A stretch of DNA of 64,000 bases from Variovorax dokdonensis (GCF_030316895.1 NZ_JASZYV010000001.1:1736001-1800000), one strand, 5' to 3'; counted from the stretch's first letter, positions 33,391-42,364 are shown. Numbers and translations: made by a program. Notes: a model not told the origin generated them from the letters alone.

Positions 33391-33579
33391 CTATTGCAGG
33401 AGCCCTCGATCGCGCAGGCGCGCCACGCGTTCCTTCTCGATGCCGAAGGTCTTCAGCGCGTAGTCCTTGTAGGCCTTCGGGTCCTTGTGGCCCGACTGCT
33501 GGTTGAGCTGTTCCATGACCTTCTGGCTGGCCGGCGACTGCAGGCCCTTGAGACACGCGTCGTGGACCCCGGGTGTGCC
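33391..33579 (-). pseudogene. 3' remnant of a Bug/TctC receptor gene
   Basis: Leftward, a 62-codon open stretch ends in TAG and reads DACLKGLQSPASQKVMEQLN, then HKDPKAYKDYALKTFGIEKE. That is the C-terminal helix region of Bug receptors, with the conserved K-D-P-x-A-Y block. An in-frame TGA lies just upstream and there is no start codon, signal peptide or ligand-binding part. About four fifths of a usual Bug gene is missing, so a deletion has removed its 5' portion. It lies tail-to-tail with the secreted protein gene, and head-on to the next LysR gene, as expected for a former LysR-Bug divergent pair. Confidence 0.72.
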
Positions 33580-33598
33580 TCAGTATCTGGGGGCCATG

Positions 33599-33637
33599 AA
33601 TTCGAGTCCAATTCGAAGATTGGTACTTTCAATTCGA
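33599..33637. promoter_or_regulatory. Three AATTCGA repeats before the LysR gene
   Basis: AATTCGA occurs at 33599-33605, 33610-33616 and 33631-33637, at steps of 11 and 21 bases, so all three face one side of the helix. The last ends seven bases before the LysR ATG. They look like binding half-sites for an autoregulating LysR protein. Confidence 0.5.
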
Positions 33638-33644
33638 TATTCGT

Positions 33645-34565
33645 ATGGCGTTCGACCTGAGGCATCTGCGCTGTTTTCTGGCCGTGGCCGATGAAGGCCA
33701 CTTCGGAAGAGCTGCTGCCAAACTCGCAATGACGCAGCCGCCGCTGTCGGTGGCGATCCGGCAGCTGGAGGACACGGTCGGTGTCCGGCTGATCGACCGC
33801 TCGAGCCGGGGCGTGCAGATCACGGCGGCCGGCGAGGCGCTGGTGCCGCAGGCGCGGGCGCTACTGGCCGCGGCCGCGGAAGCCGTGCTCACTGCGCGGC
33901 ATGTGGGCCAGGGCGCGCGGGGGCGTTTGCGTGTCGGCTTCGTCGGCTCGTTGCTGTTCGCGGGCCTGCCGCAATGGCTCGCGCTCTTTCAGGAGGCGCA
34001 TCCGGGCATCGAGGTCGCGCTGGTCGAGCTCAATTCGCAAGAGCAGCTCGATGCGATGGGGCGAGGCGAGCTCGACGTGGGCTTCGTCCTGGCTCGCCGA
34101 GTGCCGAGCGTGCTGCAGGCCGTCACGGTGCACGAGGCGCCGTTCGTTGCCTGCCTGCCTGCCGGGCATCCGGCCGCGTCGTCCAAGCGCTTGTCGCTCG
34201 AACGCCTGCGCGACGATCCGTTCGTGCTCTTCTCCCGGCAGGTATCGCCGGACTACCACGCGCGGATCATCGACGCGTGCGCCGAAGCCGGGTTCGATCC
34301 CAAGGTCCGGCACGAGCTGCGCCACTGGCTGTCGGTCGTGGCGGTGGTGTCGCAAGGGATGGGCGTTGCCATCGTGCCGGCTCCGCTGGCCCAGTCGGGC
34401 ATGGCCGGCGTGGTGTTTCGGCCGTTGAGCGGCGCCCGCGTGACGTCGATTCTGCAATGCGTGTGGCCGGTCGGGCCGGTGCGCTCGCCCGCCGTGCTCG
34501 GTCTGCTGAACGTGGTGTTCTCGGCGGCAGCGCCCGATGCTTTGGCGCGCATCGCGGGCGCCTGA
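33645..34565 (+). CDS. LysR family transcriptional regulator
   Basis: The 306-residue protein has the usual layout: a helix-turn-helix at residues 4-63 (LRHLRCFLAVADEGHFGRAA, then LSVAIRQLEDTVGVRLIDRS) and a type-2 periplasmic-like effector domain (LRVGFVGSLLFAGLPQWLAL, then LDVGFVLARRVPSVLQ). It resembles CbnR/BenM-type activators. Its former target may be the Bug receptor gene of which only the 3' end remains just upstream in the opposite direction. It converges with the MscS gene. No ribosome binding site is obvious. Confidence 0.87.
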   Translation: MAFDLRHLRCFLAVADEGHFGRAAAKLAMTQPPLSVAIRQLEDTVGVRLIDRSSRGVQITAAGEALVPQARALLAAAAEAVLTARHVGQGARGRLRVGFVGSLLFAGLPQWLALFQEAHPGIEVALVELNSQEQLDAMGRGELDVGFVLARRVPSVLQAVTVHEAPFVACLPAGHPAASSKRLSLERLRDDPFVLFSRQVSPDYHARIIDACAEAGFDPKVRHELRHWLSVVAVVSQGMGVAIVPAPLAQSGMAGVVFRPLSGARVTSILQCVWPVGPVRSPAVLGLLNVVFSAAAPDALARIAGA

Positions 34566-34619
34566 GGCCTGAGGCGGCTGTGGCGCCTGGGAAGCCTGGG
34601 CGCGACCCGGGCCGCGCGA

Positions 34620-35540
34620 TCAGGCTTGCGCTTCGTCCTCGACCGCCTTGCGAGGGGGACGCATCACGTTCAGCGGCAGTGCCGGCGCGGCGCCATCCTT
34701 GTCGACGCCGGCGTACACGGTCACGTGCGGGAAAGGCAGCTCGATGTCCTTGGCATTGAAGGCCGCCTTCATGCGGCGCAGGTATTCGCGTCGCACGCCC
34801 CATTGCTGCGAAGCCACGGTGCGCAGGCGTGCGCGAATGACGACGGCGCTCTGGTCCAGGCGCTCCAGGCCGGCCATCTCCAGGTCGTCCAGGATGATGT
34901 CCTTCCAGGCGGTGTCCTCGCGCATCTGCCGGGCCACCTCGTGCATGACGGCCATGACCTCATCCACGTTCTCGCGGTAGCCCACGCCGACTTCCAGCAC
35001 GGCATTGCTGAAGTGGCGCGTCATGTTCGACACGGTGGTGATGAGGTTGTTGGGGATGTAGTGCACCGTGCCTTCGTAGTCGCGCAGGCGCACATGGCGC
35101 AGCGTGATGTCTTCGACGCCGCCGGCAATGCCCGCGACCTTGACGACGTCGCCGGTGCGGATCTGGTCTTCGAGGAGGATGAAGAAGCCGGTGAAGTAGT
35201 CCTTGACCAGGCTTTGCGCCCCAAAGCCGATGGCCAGGCCAACGACACCGGCGGCTCCCAGGATCGGGGCCAGGGAGATGCCGATCTGCCCCAGCACGAG
35301 CATGAAGGCCACCGCACCGATCACCACCGCGATGATGTATTTGACGACGCGCGCCAGCGTGGCGGCGCGGCTGGCCTCGGTGGCACCCATGTGCCGCTCG
35401 GCCCTTTCACGCACCAGCCGCACCATGCGGTAGAGCAGGCGCATCGCCAGCCAGGCCAGAACGAGGATGAGGAAGATGCGAAGTGCCGTGAGGGCAGGGG
35501 CGCCCCAGCGGTCCCAGTCGATGTCGTTGATCAGGTTCAT
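34620..35540 (-). CDS. Small-conductance mechanosensitive channel (MscS family)
   Basis: The 306-residue membrane protein has about three spans. The pore helix is GAAGVVGLAIGFGAQSLVKDYFTGFFI, a Gly/Ala-packed TM3 as in MscS, here described by its core GLAIGFGAQS. It is followed by the beta domain signature GDVVKVAGIAGGVEDI and IPNNLITTVSNMTR. The C-terminal mixed domain ends before a short acidic tail. It would open on membrane tension and release solutes during osmotic downshock. It starts at MNLINDIDWDRWG; the 231 bases between it and the divergent GH15 gene contain no other gene. Confidence 0.9.
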   Translation of the reverse strand: MNLINDIDWDRWGAPALTALRIFLILVLAWLAMRLLYRMVRLVRERAERHMGATEASRAATLARVVKYIIAVVIGAVAFMLVLGQIGISLAPILGAAGVVGLAIGFGAQSLVKDYFTGFFILLEDQIRTGDVVKVAGIAGGVEDITLRHVRLRDYEGTVHYIPNNLITTVSNMTRHFSNAVLEVGVGYRENVDEVMAVMHEVARQMREDTAWKDIILDDLEMAGLERLDQSAVVIRARLRTVASQQWGVRREYLRRMKAAFNAKDIELPFPHVTVYAGVDKDGAAPALPLNVMRPPRKAVEDEAQA

Positions 35541-35771
35541 GCTGTGTCTGTGGATAGGTCGGCGCAGTTCGGGAGGGGCCTGGAAGGCCCGCACCCGGGT
35601 GCGCTCGAAGTGCGCTTGGAAGCAGCGCAGATTGAAAAGGTTCCGTCCCGTCCCGCAAGCGCATGGCTCGGGGAAGCGGTTGGCCAGAAGGTCAATGATG
35701 CCATCGACGGCGCATGTGGGACATCGCCGCGTTTTGCGATTCCCTGCCCGCACCGCTGCTATCCTGAGCCA

Positions 35772-37646
35772 GTGCCTTCGCAACCCATCGAAGACTATGC
35801 CGTCATCGGCGACTGCCACACCGCCGCGCTGGTGGGCCGCAATGGCTCCATCGACTGGCTGTGTCTGCCTCGTTTCGATTCCCCAGCGTGCTTCGCCGCG
35901 CTTCTCGGCGGCCCTGAGCACGGCCGATGGCTGGTGGCTCCGGCTGTCCCCATCCTCGGCGTCAAGCGCCGCTATCGCCCCGGCACGCTGATCCTGGAGA
36001 CCGAGTTCGAAACCGACAGCGGCGTGGTTCGCGTTGTCGACTGCATGCCCATCCGCAACGGGCGCTCGGATTTGCTGCGCATGATCATCGGCGTTCGCGG
36101 CCGTGTTCCGATGCAGATGGAACTGGTGATGCGCCTGGACTACGGATCGATCGTGCCTTGGGTACGACGCACCGAAGGCGGCTTGCTGGCGACGGCCGGG
36201 CCCGATTCGCTGCTGCTGCAAACGCCATTGCCCTTGACGGGCAGGCACATGCGCACGCGCTCCGAGTTCGAAGTCACCCGGGGCGAGCGCATTCCGCTCA
36301 ACCTGGCGCATTGCGCTTCGCATCTGCCCCTGCCGCAGCCGCAGGACCCCGAAGCGCTGCTTGCAAGCACCGAGAAGTTCTGGCGCGACTGGTCCAGGCG
36401 ATGCAGCCACCGTGGCCCGCACAGGGAGGCCGTCGTGCGCTCGCTCCTCACGCTCAAGGCGCTGACCTACCTGCCCACCGGCGGCATCGTGGCCGCGGCC
36501 ACCACGTCGCTGCCCGAACAGCCCGGGGGCGTGCGCAACTGGGACTATCGCTACTGCTGGTTGCGCGATGCGACCTTCACGCTCAACGCATTGCTGTTGG
36601 CGGGCCACACCGAAGAGGCGGAGGCCTGGCGCGAGTGGCTGCTGCGCGCGATCGCTGGGCGCCCCGGCGACTTGCAGACGCTCTACAGCGTGACGGGCGA
36701 GCGGCGCGTCGACGAGTACGAGCTCGACTGGCTGCCGGGCTACAACGGCGCGGCCCCGGTGCGCGTCGGCAACGCGGCGGCACGCCAGCTCCAACTCGAC
36801 ATCTACGGCGAACTGATGGACACCCTGCATCTGGCGCGCCATGCCGGCGTGCCACCGCAGCCGCACGCCTGGAGCATCCAGCGGACCCTGCTCGACTACC
36901 TGGAGCGCCGCTGGGAGGAGCCCGACGAAGGCATCTGGGAGATCCGCGGCCCCAGGCGCCAGTTCACGCATTCGAAGATCATGGCGTGGGTCGCGTTCGA
37001 CCGCGCCATCAAGTCGGTCGAGCAGTTCGGCCTGGACGGACCGGTCGACCGCTGGCGCGAGCTTTGTGCCGAGATCCACGCGCGCGTCTGCAAGGAAGGC
37101 TTCAATCGCCGGCGCAACAGCTTCGTGCAATGCCTGGGAGGCACCGCGCTCGATGCCAGCCTGCTGCTCATTCCCCAATTGGGCTTCCTGCCGGCCGAGG
37201 ACCCGCGCGTGCAAGGCACCGTGGAGGCGGTGCGGCGGGAGCTCAGCCGTGGCGCGCTCGTGTGGCGCTACCAGACACGCACCGGCGTCGACAACCTGCC
37301 GCCGGGCGAGGGCGGCTTCGTGCCCTGCAGCTTCTGGCTGGTCGATGGACTGGCCCTGGTGGGCCGCCGCAAGGAGGCGCAGGCACTGTTCAAGAAAGTG
37401 CTCGCGCTTTGCAACGACGTGGGCTTGTTGTCGGAAGAGATCGATCCCGACACCGGCCACATGCTGGGCAACTTTCCGCAGGCGTTCAGCCACATGGCGC
37501 TGGTCAATACCGTGCGTGTGCTGGGGCTGTCGCGCGAACGCATGGCGCAGACGAGCCGCAAAGGCGAACGTCCCGCCGCGGCGACTGCGGCGCGCGGGCG
37601 TCGTCCGGCGCGGCCCGCCGCCCGGAAGGCCGGTTCCAGCCCATAG
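35772..37646 (+). CDS. Glycoside hydrolase family 15 protein (glucoamylase/trehalase type)
   Basis: The 624-residue cytoplasmic protein matches bacterial GH15 enzymes, which release glucose from alpha-glucans or split trehalose. IEDYAVIGDCHTAALVGRNG starts the N-terminal beta domain, and the hallmark NWDYRYCWLRDA lies at residues 256-267. The likely catalytic Glu residues are in DEGIWEIRG and PPGEGGFVPCSFWLVDGLAL of the (alpha/alpha)6 barrel. The start is GTG (MPSQPIEDYA), as no ATG lies close to the domain start. A basic Ala/Arg/Pro-rich tail of about 30 residues follows the domain. It has no signal peptide, so it works inside the cell. Confidence 0.87.
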   Translation: MPSQPIEDYAVIGDCHTAALVGRNGSIDWLCLPRFDSPACFAALLGGPEHGRWLVAPAVPILGVKRRYRPGTLILETEFETDSGVVRVVDCMPIRNGRSDLLRMIIGVRGRVPMQMELVMRLDYGSIVPWVRRTEGGLLATAGPDSLLLQTPLPLTGRHMRTRSEFEVTRGERIPLNLAHCASHLPLPQPQDPEALLASTEKFWRDWSRRCSHRGPHREAVVRSLLTLKALTYLPTGGIVAAATTSLPEQPGGVRNWDYRYCWLRDATFTLNALLLAGHTEEAEAWREWLLRAIAGRPGDLQTLYSVTGERRVDEYELDWLPGYNGAAPVRVGNAAARQLQLDIYGELMDTLHLARHAGVPPQPHAWSIQRTLLDYLERRWEEPDEGIWEIRGPRRQFTHSKIMAWVAFDRAIKSVEQFGLDGPVDRWRELCAEIHARVCKEGFNRRRNSFVQCLGGTALDASLLLIPQLGFLPAEDPRVQGTVEAVRRELSRGALVWRYQTRTGVDNLPPGEGGFVPCSFWLVDGLALVGRRKEAQALFKKVLALCNDVGLLSEEIDPDTGHMLGNFPQAFSHMALVNTVRVLGLSRERMAQTSRKGERPAAATAARGRRPARPAARKAGSSP

Positions 37647-37650
37647 CGCC

Positions 37651-40104
37651 TTATGGCGCAGGCTTGAGGTGCAGCACCATGCGCTGCGTGTCGGGCTCGT
37701 CGTCTTCGTGCCGCTCCGCCACGAAACCCAGCGACCTGGCCAGGCCCAGCATGCCCTGGTTCTCGCGCAGCACGATGCCGTAGAGCCGCTCGTAGCCACG
37801 CGCACGCGCGTGCGTGATCAGTTCACTCAGCAGAAGCCGGCCCATGCCCATCCCCTTGAGGTCGGAACGCACCAGCACGGCGAACTCGGCTTCGACCAGA
37901 TCAGGGTTGGCCACGGTGCGGCCCACGCCGAGGGTCTCGGGATGGCCGTCGGCGTCCAGGCCTTCCGCGATGAAGGCCATCTCGCGGTCGTAGTCGATCT
38001 GCGTCATTCGTGCCAGTTCGCTGTGCGGCAGGCTCTTGCGTGCCGAGAAGAAGCGAAGGCGCAGGTCTTCCATGCTGGCGCGTTCGACGAAGGCGGCGTG
38101 CTGCGGCTCGTCCTCGGGACGGATCGGGCGCAAGGTGATGGTGCGGCCCTGCCATTGGAGCTGGCGGGACCATTGGGTGGGGTAGGGCACGATGGCGAAT
38201 CGCTCCGCACCTGCCACGGGTGTGCGCGACACGCGAACGCGCGCGGTACCGACGCGTGCGTCCTGGTCATCCAGCCACAGCGGCGAGAGTTCGAGCTCGG
38301 CCAAGCGCGGTTGCTCGGCCAGCATCTGCGAGATGGCGATCAGCACGTCGTACAGCGCTTCGAGTCGCACCGGCGGGCGCACGCCGTCGCCGAACTCGCC
38401 CCAGCGCGCAACGCGGGTGTGCTGCACCATTTCGCGGGCCAGCACGCGGTTGAGCGGTGGCAGGCCGGCGGCCATGTCCTCCTCGCCGCTGCCGCCATGG
38501 CCGCAGAGGATGACGGGGCCGAACAGCGGATCGATGCGGGCCACGACTTGGATCTGCCTGGAGCGTGCCGCCCGATGCGCCAGGGCCAGCGGGTCCGTGC
38601 TTTCTCCGGGCGGCGCGAGCGCGATGCCATAGGCGCCGAGCAGCGTGGCGACCTGCGCCTGATCGAGCCATTCGTTGGCCTGCTCGATCAGGACGCGTGC
38701 GGCGTCGGTGTCCGGGCTGGCGTTCTCGCCGACGCTGGGCACTTCCATCAGCGCCTCCTGGTTGCGCCGATAGGTCTGCAACATGGCGAAGGCGCGCACC
38801 GCGCTTTCCGGCGTGATGTAGCAGGGCGCACCGGCGCGTTCGAAGGTCTCGCGCGCCGGGGCGACGGCGGCGTCGCCCATCCAGCAGGTCATGACGCGCG
38901 GGATGGCCTGCGTCTTCAAGGCCGGCAGGCAGGCTTGCGCGATGTCGGCGGCGCTGACGTTGTCGCTGGGGGCGTGCAGCAGGATCACGGCGCCCGCATC
39001 GGGGTCGGCCATCAATGCGCCGAGCGTGTCGACGTAGCGTTGAACCGGCGCGTCGCCGCCGATGTCGACCGGGTTGTGGCTCAGCCAAGGCGCGTCCAGG
39101 TCTTTGCTGGCCTGCCTCAGGCGGGCACTGGGGGTGGCCAGCGCCACCCCGGCAGCGTCGGCCGCGTCCGCAGCCGCGACACCGGCGCCTCCGCCATTGG
39201 TCATGATGGTGATGACACTGCTTTGGTTGGCACGAAAGCGGGCCAGCGTGGTGGCTGCGGTGAGCAGATCCTGCAGCGTGTCGACGCGCAGCATGCCCGC
39301 ACGGCGAATGGCGGCGTCGTAGACCAGGTCGTCGCCGACCGGGCCGTCGCCGGACCGACTTTGCACGGCGGCAAGGCCAGCGCCGCCGCGGCCGGCCTTG
39401 ACGACGATCACCGGCTTGTTGCGTGCCGCGGCCCGCGCGGCCGACATGAACTTGCGCGGCGCCGTCACGGACTCGATGTACAGCAGGATGGCGCGGGTCT
39501 TCCAGTCGCTGGCCAGCCAGTCGAGCACGTCCCCGAAGTCGACGTCGCATCGATCGCCCAGCGACACCAGCGACGACACGCCGATCCCGCGGCCCCGCGC
39601 CCAGTCCAGGAAGGCGGTGACCAGCGCGCCGGACTGGGAGACGAAGGCCAGTTGGCCCGGTTTGGCACCGACGTGCGCCAGCGTTGCGTTCAGGCCGATG
39701 TTGGGGTTGAGCAGCCCGATCGAGCGCGGCCCGAGCAGGCGCAGCACATGCGGGCGCGCGGCGTTCAGCGCGGCTTGGCGCTGCTCGGCCGTGAGGCCCG
39801 GCGTCATGATGATCGCGGCGCGCGTGCCCATGGCGCCCAGCCTTGCCACCAACGGGGCGATGGTTCTGGGCGGCGAACACAGCAGGGCCAGATCCGGAGG
39901 TGCTGGCAACGCATCGGCGTTGGCGTAGACCTCGCGCTCGCCAAGCCTGGCGTGCTTGGGGTTGACCGCCCACACCGGACCTTTGAAACCGCCCGCCAGC
40001 AGGTTCTTCCAGACGGTGGCGCCCACGCTACCGGGGCGCTCGGAAGCACCGAAGACGGCGACGGAGGCGGGCGTGAAGAGGGATTCCAGATGGCGGACGG
40101 TCAA
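37651..40104 (-). CDS. Pat-like protein: acyl-CoA synthetase (NDP-forming) domains fused to GNAT acetyltransferase
   Basis: The 817-residue protein has a CoA-binding domain (SVAVFGASERPGSVGATVWK), a succinyl-CoA-ligase-like part (FVSQSGALVTAFLDWA), a hinge, a short ATP-grasp part and a C-terminal GNAT domain (residues about 660-817; acetyl-CoA loop DLKGMGMGRLLLSEL). This is the layout of protein acetyltransferase Pat. The active-site His of true acyl-CoA synthetases is Arg here (QSRSGDGPVGDDLVYDAA), so synthetase activity is unlikely. About 60-70 residues of the ATP-grasp core seem missing near residue 515. A TTG start (MTVRHLESLF) with GGAG upstream is proposed because no ATG fits. Confidence 0.78.
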   Translation of the reverse strand: MTVRHLESLFTPASVAVFGASERPGSVGATVWKNLLAGGFKGPVWAVNPKHARLGEREVYANADALPAPPDLALLCSPPRTIAPLVARLGAMGTRAAIIMTPGLTAEQRQAALNAARPHVLRLLGPRSIGLLNPNIGLNATLAHVGAKPGQLAFVSQSGALVTAFLDWARGRGIGVSSLVSLGDRCDVDFGDVLDWLASDWKTRAILLYIESVTAPRKFMSAARAAARNKPVIVVKAGRGGAGLAAVQSRSGDGPVGDDLVYDAAIRRAGMLRVDTLQDLLTAATTLARFRANQSSVITIMTNGGGAGVAAADAADAAGVALATPSARLRQASKDLDAPWLSHNPVDIGGDAPVQRYVDTLGALMADPDAGAVILLHAPSDNVSAADIAQACLPALKTQAIPRVMTCWMGDAAVAPARETFERAGAPCYITPESAVRAFAMLQTYRRNQEALMEVPSVGENASPDTDAARVLIEQANEWLDQAQVATLLGAYGIALAPPGESTDPLALAHRAARSRQIQVVARIDPLFGPVILCGHGGSGEEDMAAGLPPLNRVLAREMVQHTRVARWGEFGDGVRPPVRLEALYDVLIAISQMLAEQPRLAELELSPLWLDDQDARVGTARVRVSRTPVAGAERFAIVPYPTQWSRQLQWQGRTITLRPIRPEDEPQHAAFVERASMEDLRLRFFSARKSLPHSELARMTQIDYDREMAFIAEGLDADGHPETLGVGRTVANPDLVEAEFAVLVRSDLKGMGMGRLLLSELITHARARGYERLYGIVLRENQGMLGLARSLGFVAERHEDDEPDTQRMVLHLKPAP

Positions 40105-40270
40105 GGCGCTTGAACTCCAGGGTCGCGAAATGGGCCCATGCTGCCTGTCATGCCAGATGCCCGCAAGATGCGTTGCCCGGGGTCGTGTCGTGACGCGGTC
40201 GATTGCCGCCGTCCGGGCACGGACGCTTGCGGCTAAGCTCTTCGTTCTGTCACTGAAGGAAGGAATAGCC

Positions 40271-40693
40271 GTGAAAATTCTTCTCGCCGTGGATGGCAGC
40301 GAATTCACGCGTCGCATGCTCGACTACATCACCGTCCATCCGAAGCTCTTCGGGGACGCTCCGGATTTCACCGTGCTCACCGTGGTGTCCGCACTGCCGC
40401 CGCGGGCCACGGCCTTCAGCAATTCCGACACCGTGCATGCCTATTACGACGACGAAGCCAGGCAAGTTCTCGATCCGATTCGCCAGATCCTGGACGGCAA
40501 GGGGTTGAAGGCCAACTACGTGCATCGCGTCGGCAACCCCGGCAGCGAGATTTCGGTGGCAGCGCGCGAAGGCGCGTTCGACATGGTGGTGATGGGATCG
40601 CATGGCCACAACGCGATCCAGACGCTCGTCATGGGCTCGGTGGCCGCCAAGGTGGTGGGCGGCTGCGAGGTGCCGGTTCTGATCGTGCGCTGA
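40271..40693 (+). CDS. Universal stress protein UspA family
   Basis: The 140-residue protein is a single Usp domain: KILLAVDGSEFTRRMLDYI at the N-terminus and the ATP-binding pattern VVMGSHGHNAIQTLVMGSVA then VPVLIVR at the end, which fits the G-2x-G-9x-G(S/T) nucleotide motif. It is probably an ATP-binding stress protein. The start is GTG with GAAGGAAGG upstream. It diverges from the Pat-like gene; in several bacteria Usp and acetyltransferase proteins are functionally linked, but the gap of 166 bases shows no clear shared site. Confidence 0.9.
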   Translation: MKILLAVDGSEFTRRMLDYITVHPKLFGDAPDFTVLTVVSALPPRATAFSNSDTVHAYYDDEARQVLDPIRQILDGKGLKANYVHRVGNPGSEISVAAREGAFDMVVMGSHGHNAIQTLVMGSVAAKVVGGCEVPVLIVR

Positions 40694-40703
40694 ACGCGCG
40701 TTT

Positions 40704-40943
40704 TCAAGCGTGAGCGTGCGCCGAACTGCGCAGCACGCTCGGCCAGCCGGTCTCGCGGCCCATCATGGCCCGCGCATAGAGGTAGTTCTGAAGCGCCGTT
40801 TCGCTCAGGTGATCCATGTCGACGCAGCCTTCGGCGTCGCATGGAAACGCGTAGCCGCGCCGTCCGGCGAACAAGGCGGGAAATCTCAGCTCCCAACCTG
40901 CGCTGTCTGTAGCGGACGCGATGGATGATGCATAGCTGGCCAT
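40704..40943 (-). CDS. Small conserved protein of unknown function
   Basis: The 79-residue protein contains RGYAFPCDAEGCVDMDHLSE and LQNYLYARAMMGRETGWP, segments I associate with small uncharacterised proteins of Burkholderiales; I cannot name the family. It has two Cys (PCDAEGC), no signal peptide and no membrane span. An excellent AAGGAG ribosome binding site six bases before the ATG supports this start over the longer open frame. It converges with UspA. The 230 bases upstream, to the next rightward gene, hold only its promoter and no recognisable feature. Confidence 0.7.
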   Translation of the reverse strand: MASYASSIASATDSAGWELRFPALFAGRRGYAFPCDAEGCVDMDHLSETALQNYLYARAMMGRETGWPSVLRSSAHAHA

Positions 40944-41173
40944 GATGTTCTCCTTGGCGCTTTGCCCTGCGCCGGGGTCGTTCAAGTGGCGGGTTTCGCC
41001 GCCATTCCTTGCTGATGATGATGAAACGACTTCAGGGGCCCTGATTGCAATCCCCAGACGGATTAGGTGGAACGTCCTGGCCGTACGGGTAGGCCGGCGA
41101 TGGACTACAACCAAGCGCTGGTGTTTGATGCATGCTCGGGCGAACGTCCGACACGATCGCGCGACCTTCGTCC

Positions 41174-41713
41174 ATGTCCTACGACCTTTCGCAGCCCCTT
41201 TCGCCCGCCGAAGCCCTGGCTTTGTTCGATCGCCTGGAGCCGGTCGATTGCGCCTTCATGTTCGGCCGGTGGCGGGGATCTGGCGTGCTCACTGGCCATC
41301 CGATGGATGGCCTGCTGGAGGCCTACCGCTGGTGGGGCAAGCACTTCGAGAGCACGGAGGTCGTGCATCCTTTGCTCTTCGAGGCGCGCAACGGTCAGCC
41401 AGTGGCGATCAACCCGGCCCTGCTGGGCGCCGGGCTGGGTCTGGTGGGGCGTGTGCCGCTGCCGCGTTCGGCTGCGGCCGGGCGCGTGTTCCAGACACTC
41501 GCGGGCGTTCCCGGCCTGCTGCGCACCTCCAGGCCCCGCGCCCGGCTGCGGATGCTCGTGCACCGAGGCCAATGCAGCGCCGCCATGGTCTACGACCAGT
41601 GGCCGATCATCGACGTGTTCAGACGGGTGGACGAGGCGCGCGTGCTCGGACTGATGGATGCGCGCGACATGGCGCAGCCATTTTTCTTCCAGTTGACGCG
41701 CGATCGCCCCTGA
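41174..41713 (+). CDS. GXWXG/DUF4334 family protein
   Basis: The 179-residue protein has the GXWXG motif (CAFMFGRWRGSGVLTGHPMD) near residue 35, followed by LLEAYRWWGKHFESTEVVHP. The DUF4334 part ends with MVYDQWPIIDVFRRVDEARV and LGLMDARDMAQPFFFQLTRD. This pair of domains defines a bacterial family with a beta-barrel-like, possibly ligand-binding fold and no known reaction. The start MSYDLSQPLS was chosen for the family; an upstream in-frame ATG adds 14 unrelated residues. Confidence 0.8.
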   Translation: MSYDLSQPLSPAEALALFDRLEPVDCAFMFGRWRGSGVLTGHPMDGLLEAYRWWGKHFESTEVVHPLLFEARNGQPVAINPALLGAGLGLVGRVPLPRSAAAGRVFQTLAGVPGLLRTSRPRARLRMLVHRGQCSAAMVYDQWPIIDVFRRVDEARVLGLMDARDMAQPFFFQLTRDRP

Positions 41714-41785
41714 GCATCTTCGGCCCGGGTCTGTTCGAAGGCATCATCGCGTCCTGACATTTGATGACTTTGTTGAGACGTTTCC

Positions 41786-42358
41786 ATGAGATTCTTGCCC
41801 GTTGATCTGCCGCGTTTCCTTCCCTGGATGGCCGTGGTCTTGCTGTCCGCATGCGCCGGGACTTCGCCGCAAGGCGGGGCGGTCGGCGCGCCGACCGGCA
41901 TGCCGCCAGCACCGCTGTTGAGCGGCGGCGGGGCGGGCTCGGGCGGGGCTGCGGGTGCGGCCTTGCCCGCCGACGACGGCAACGCCAGCTACAGCCTCAC
42001 GGGCACCCGCTGGCAATTGATGGAAATCCAATCCACCGACGGCGCCGCGCCGCCGGCCCGCCCGGCCGATCCGGCGCGCTACACGGTCCAGTTCGGGCCC
42101 GAGGGGCGCGCCGTCTTCCAGGTCGACTGCAACCGCGGCCAGGCCACCTGGCAGGTCGACAGGGTGGGCGACGGGCACACCGGCCCACTGCGCTTCATGG
42201 GGATTTCGATCGGTCAAACCACCTGCGGCGTATCGCCATTGGGCCCGCGCGTGGCGGCGGCCCTGCCGCTGGTGCGCGGCTACATGATCCGAAACGGGCG
42301 CCTGTACATGTCGCTCGAGGGTGACGAGGGCCTGTTGACCTGGAACGGGGTGCGCTGA
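41786..42358 (+). CDS. META-domain lipoprotein (HslJ-like)
   Basis: The 190-residue protein has a lipoprotein signal (LPWMAVVLLSACAGTS, lipobox LSAC), a Gly/Ala/Pro-rich linker of about 45 residues, and a META (DUF306) domain: YSLTGTRWQLMEIQSTDG, then FQVDCNRGQATWQVD and MGISIGQTTCGVSP. Two Cys in the domain may pair. META domains occur in heat-shock protein HslJ and envelope proteins, with roles in stress or secretion. It should be anchored to the outer membrane. Confidence 0.82.
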   Translation: MRFLPVDLPRFLPWMAVVLLSACAGTSPQGGAVGAPTGMPPAPLLSGGGAGSGGAAGAALPADDGNASYSLTGTRWQLMEIQSTDGAAPPARPADPARYTVQFGPEGRAVFQVDCNRGQATWQVDRVGDGHTGPLRFMGISIGQTTCGVSPLGPRVAAALPLVRGYMIRNGRLYMSLEGDEGLLTWNGVR

Positions 42359-42364
42359 AGCAAG

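Noticed and set aside
34620..37805. A continuous 1061-codon leftward frame joining the MscS gene and the strand opposite GH15
   Set aside because: Only the first 306 codons from the MscS start make sense. The rest is the antisense of GH15, with Arg/His/Gln-rich nonsense typical of GC-rich shadow frames.
36841..40113. A 1090-codon rightward frame opposite the Pat-like gene
   Set aside because: It is antisense to a well-supported gene and has the biased Arg/Ala/His composition of shadow frames, with no domain.
40944..41173. Repeat GATGATGATGA near 41014 as a microsatellite or phase-variable tract
   Set aside because: It is only a few copies long and lies outside any coding start, so no phase-variation role can be supported.
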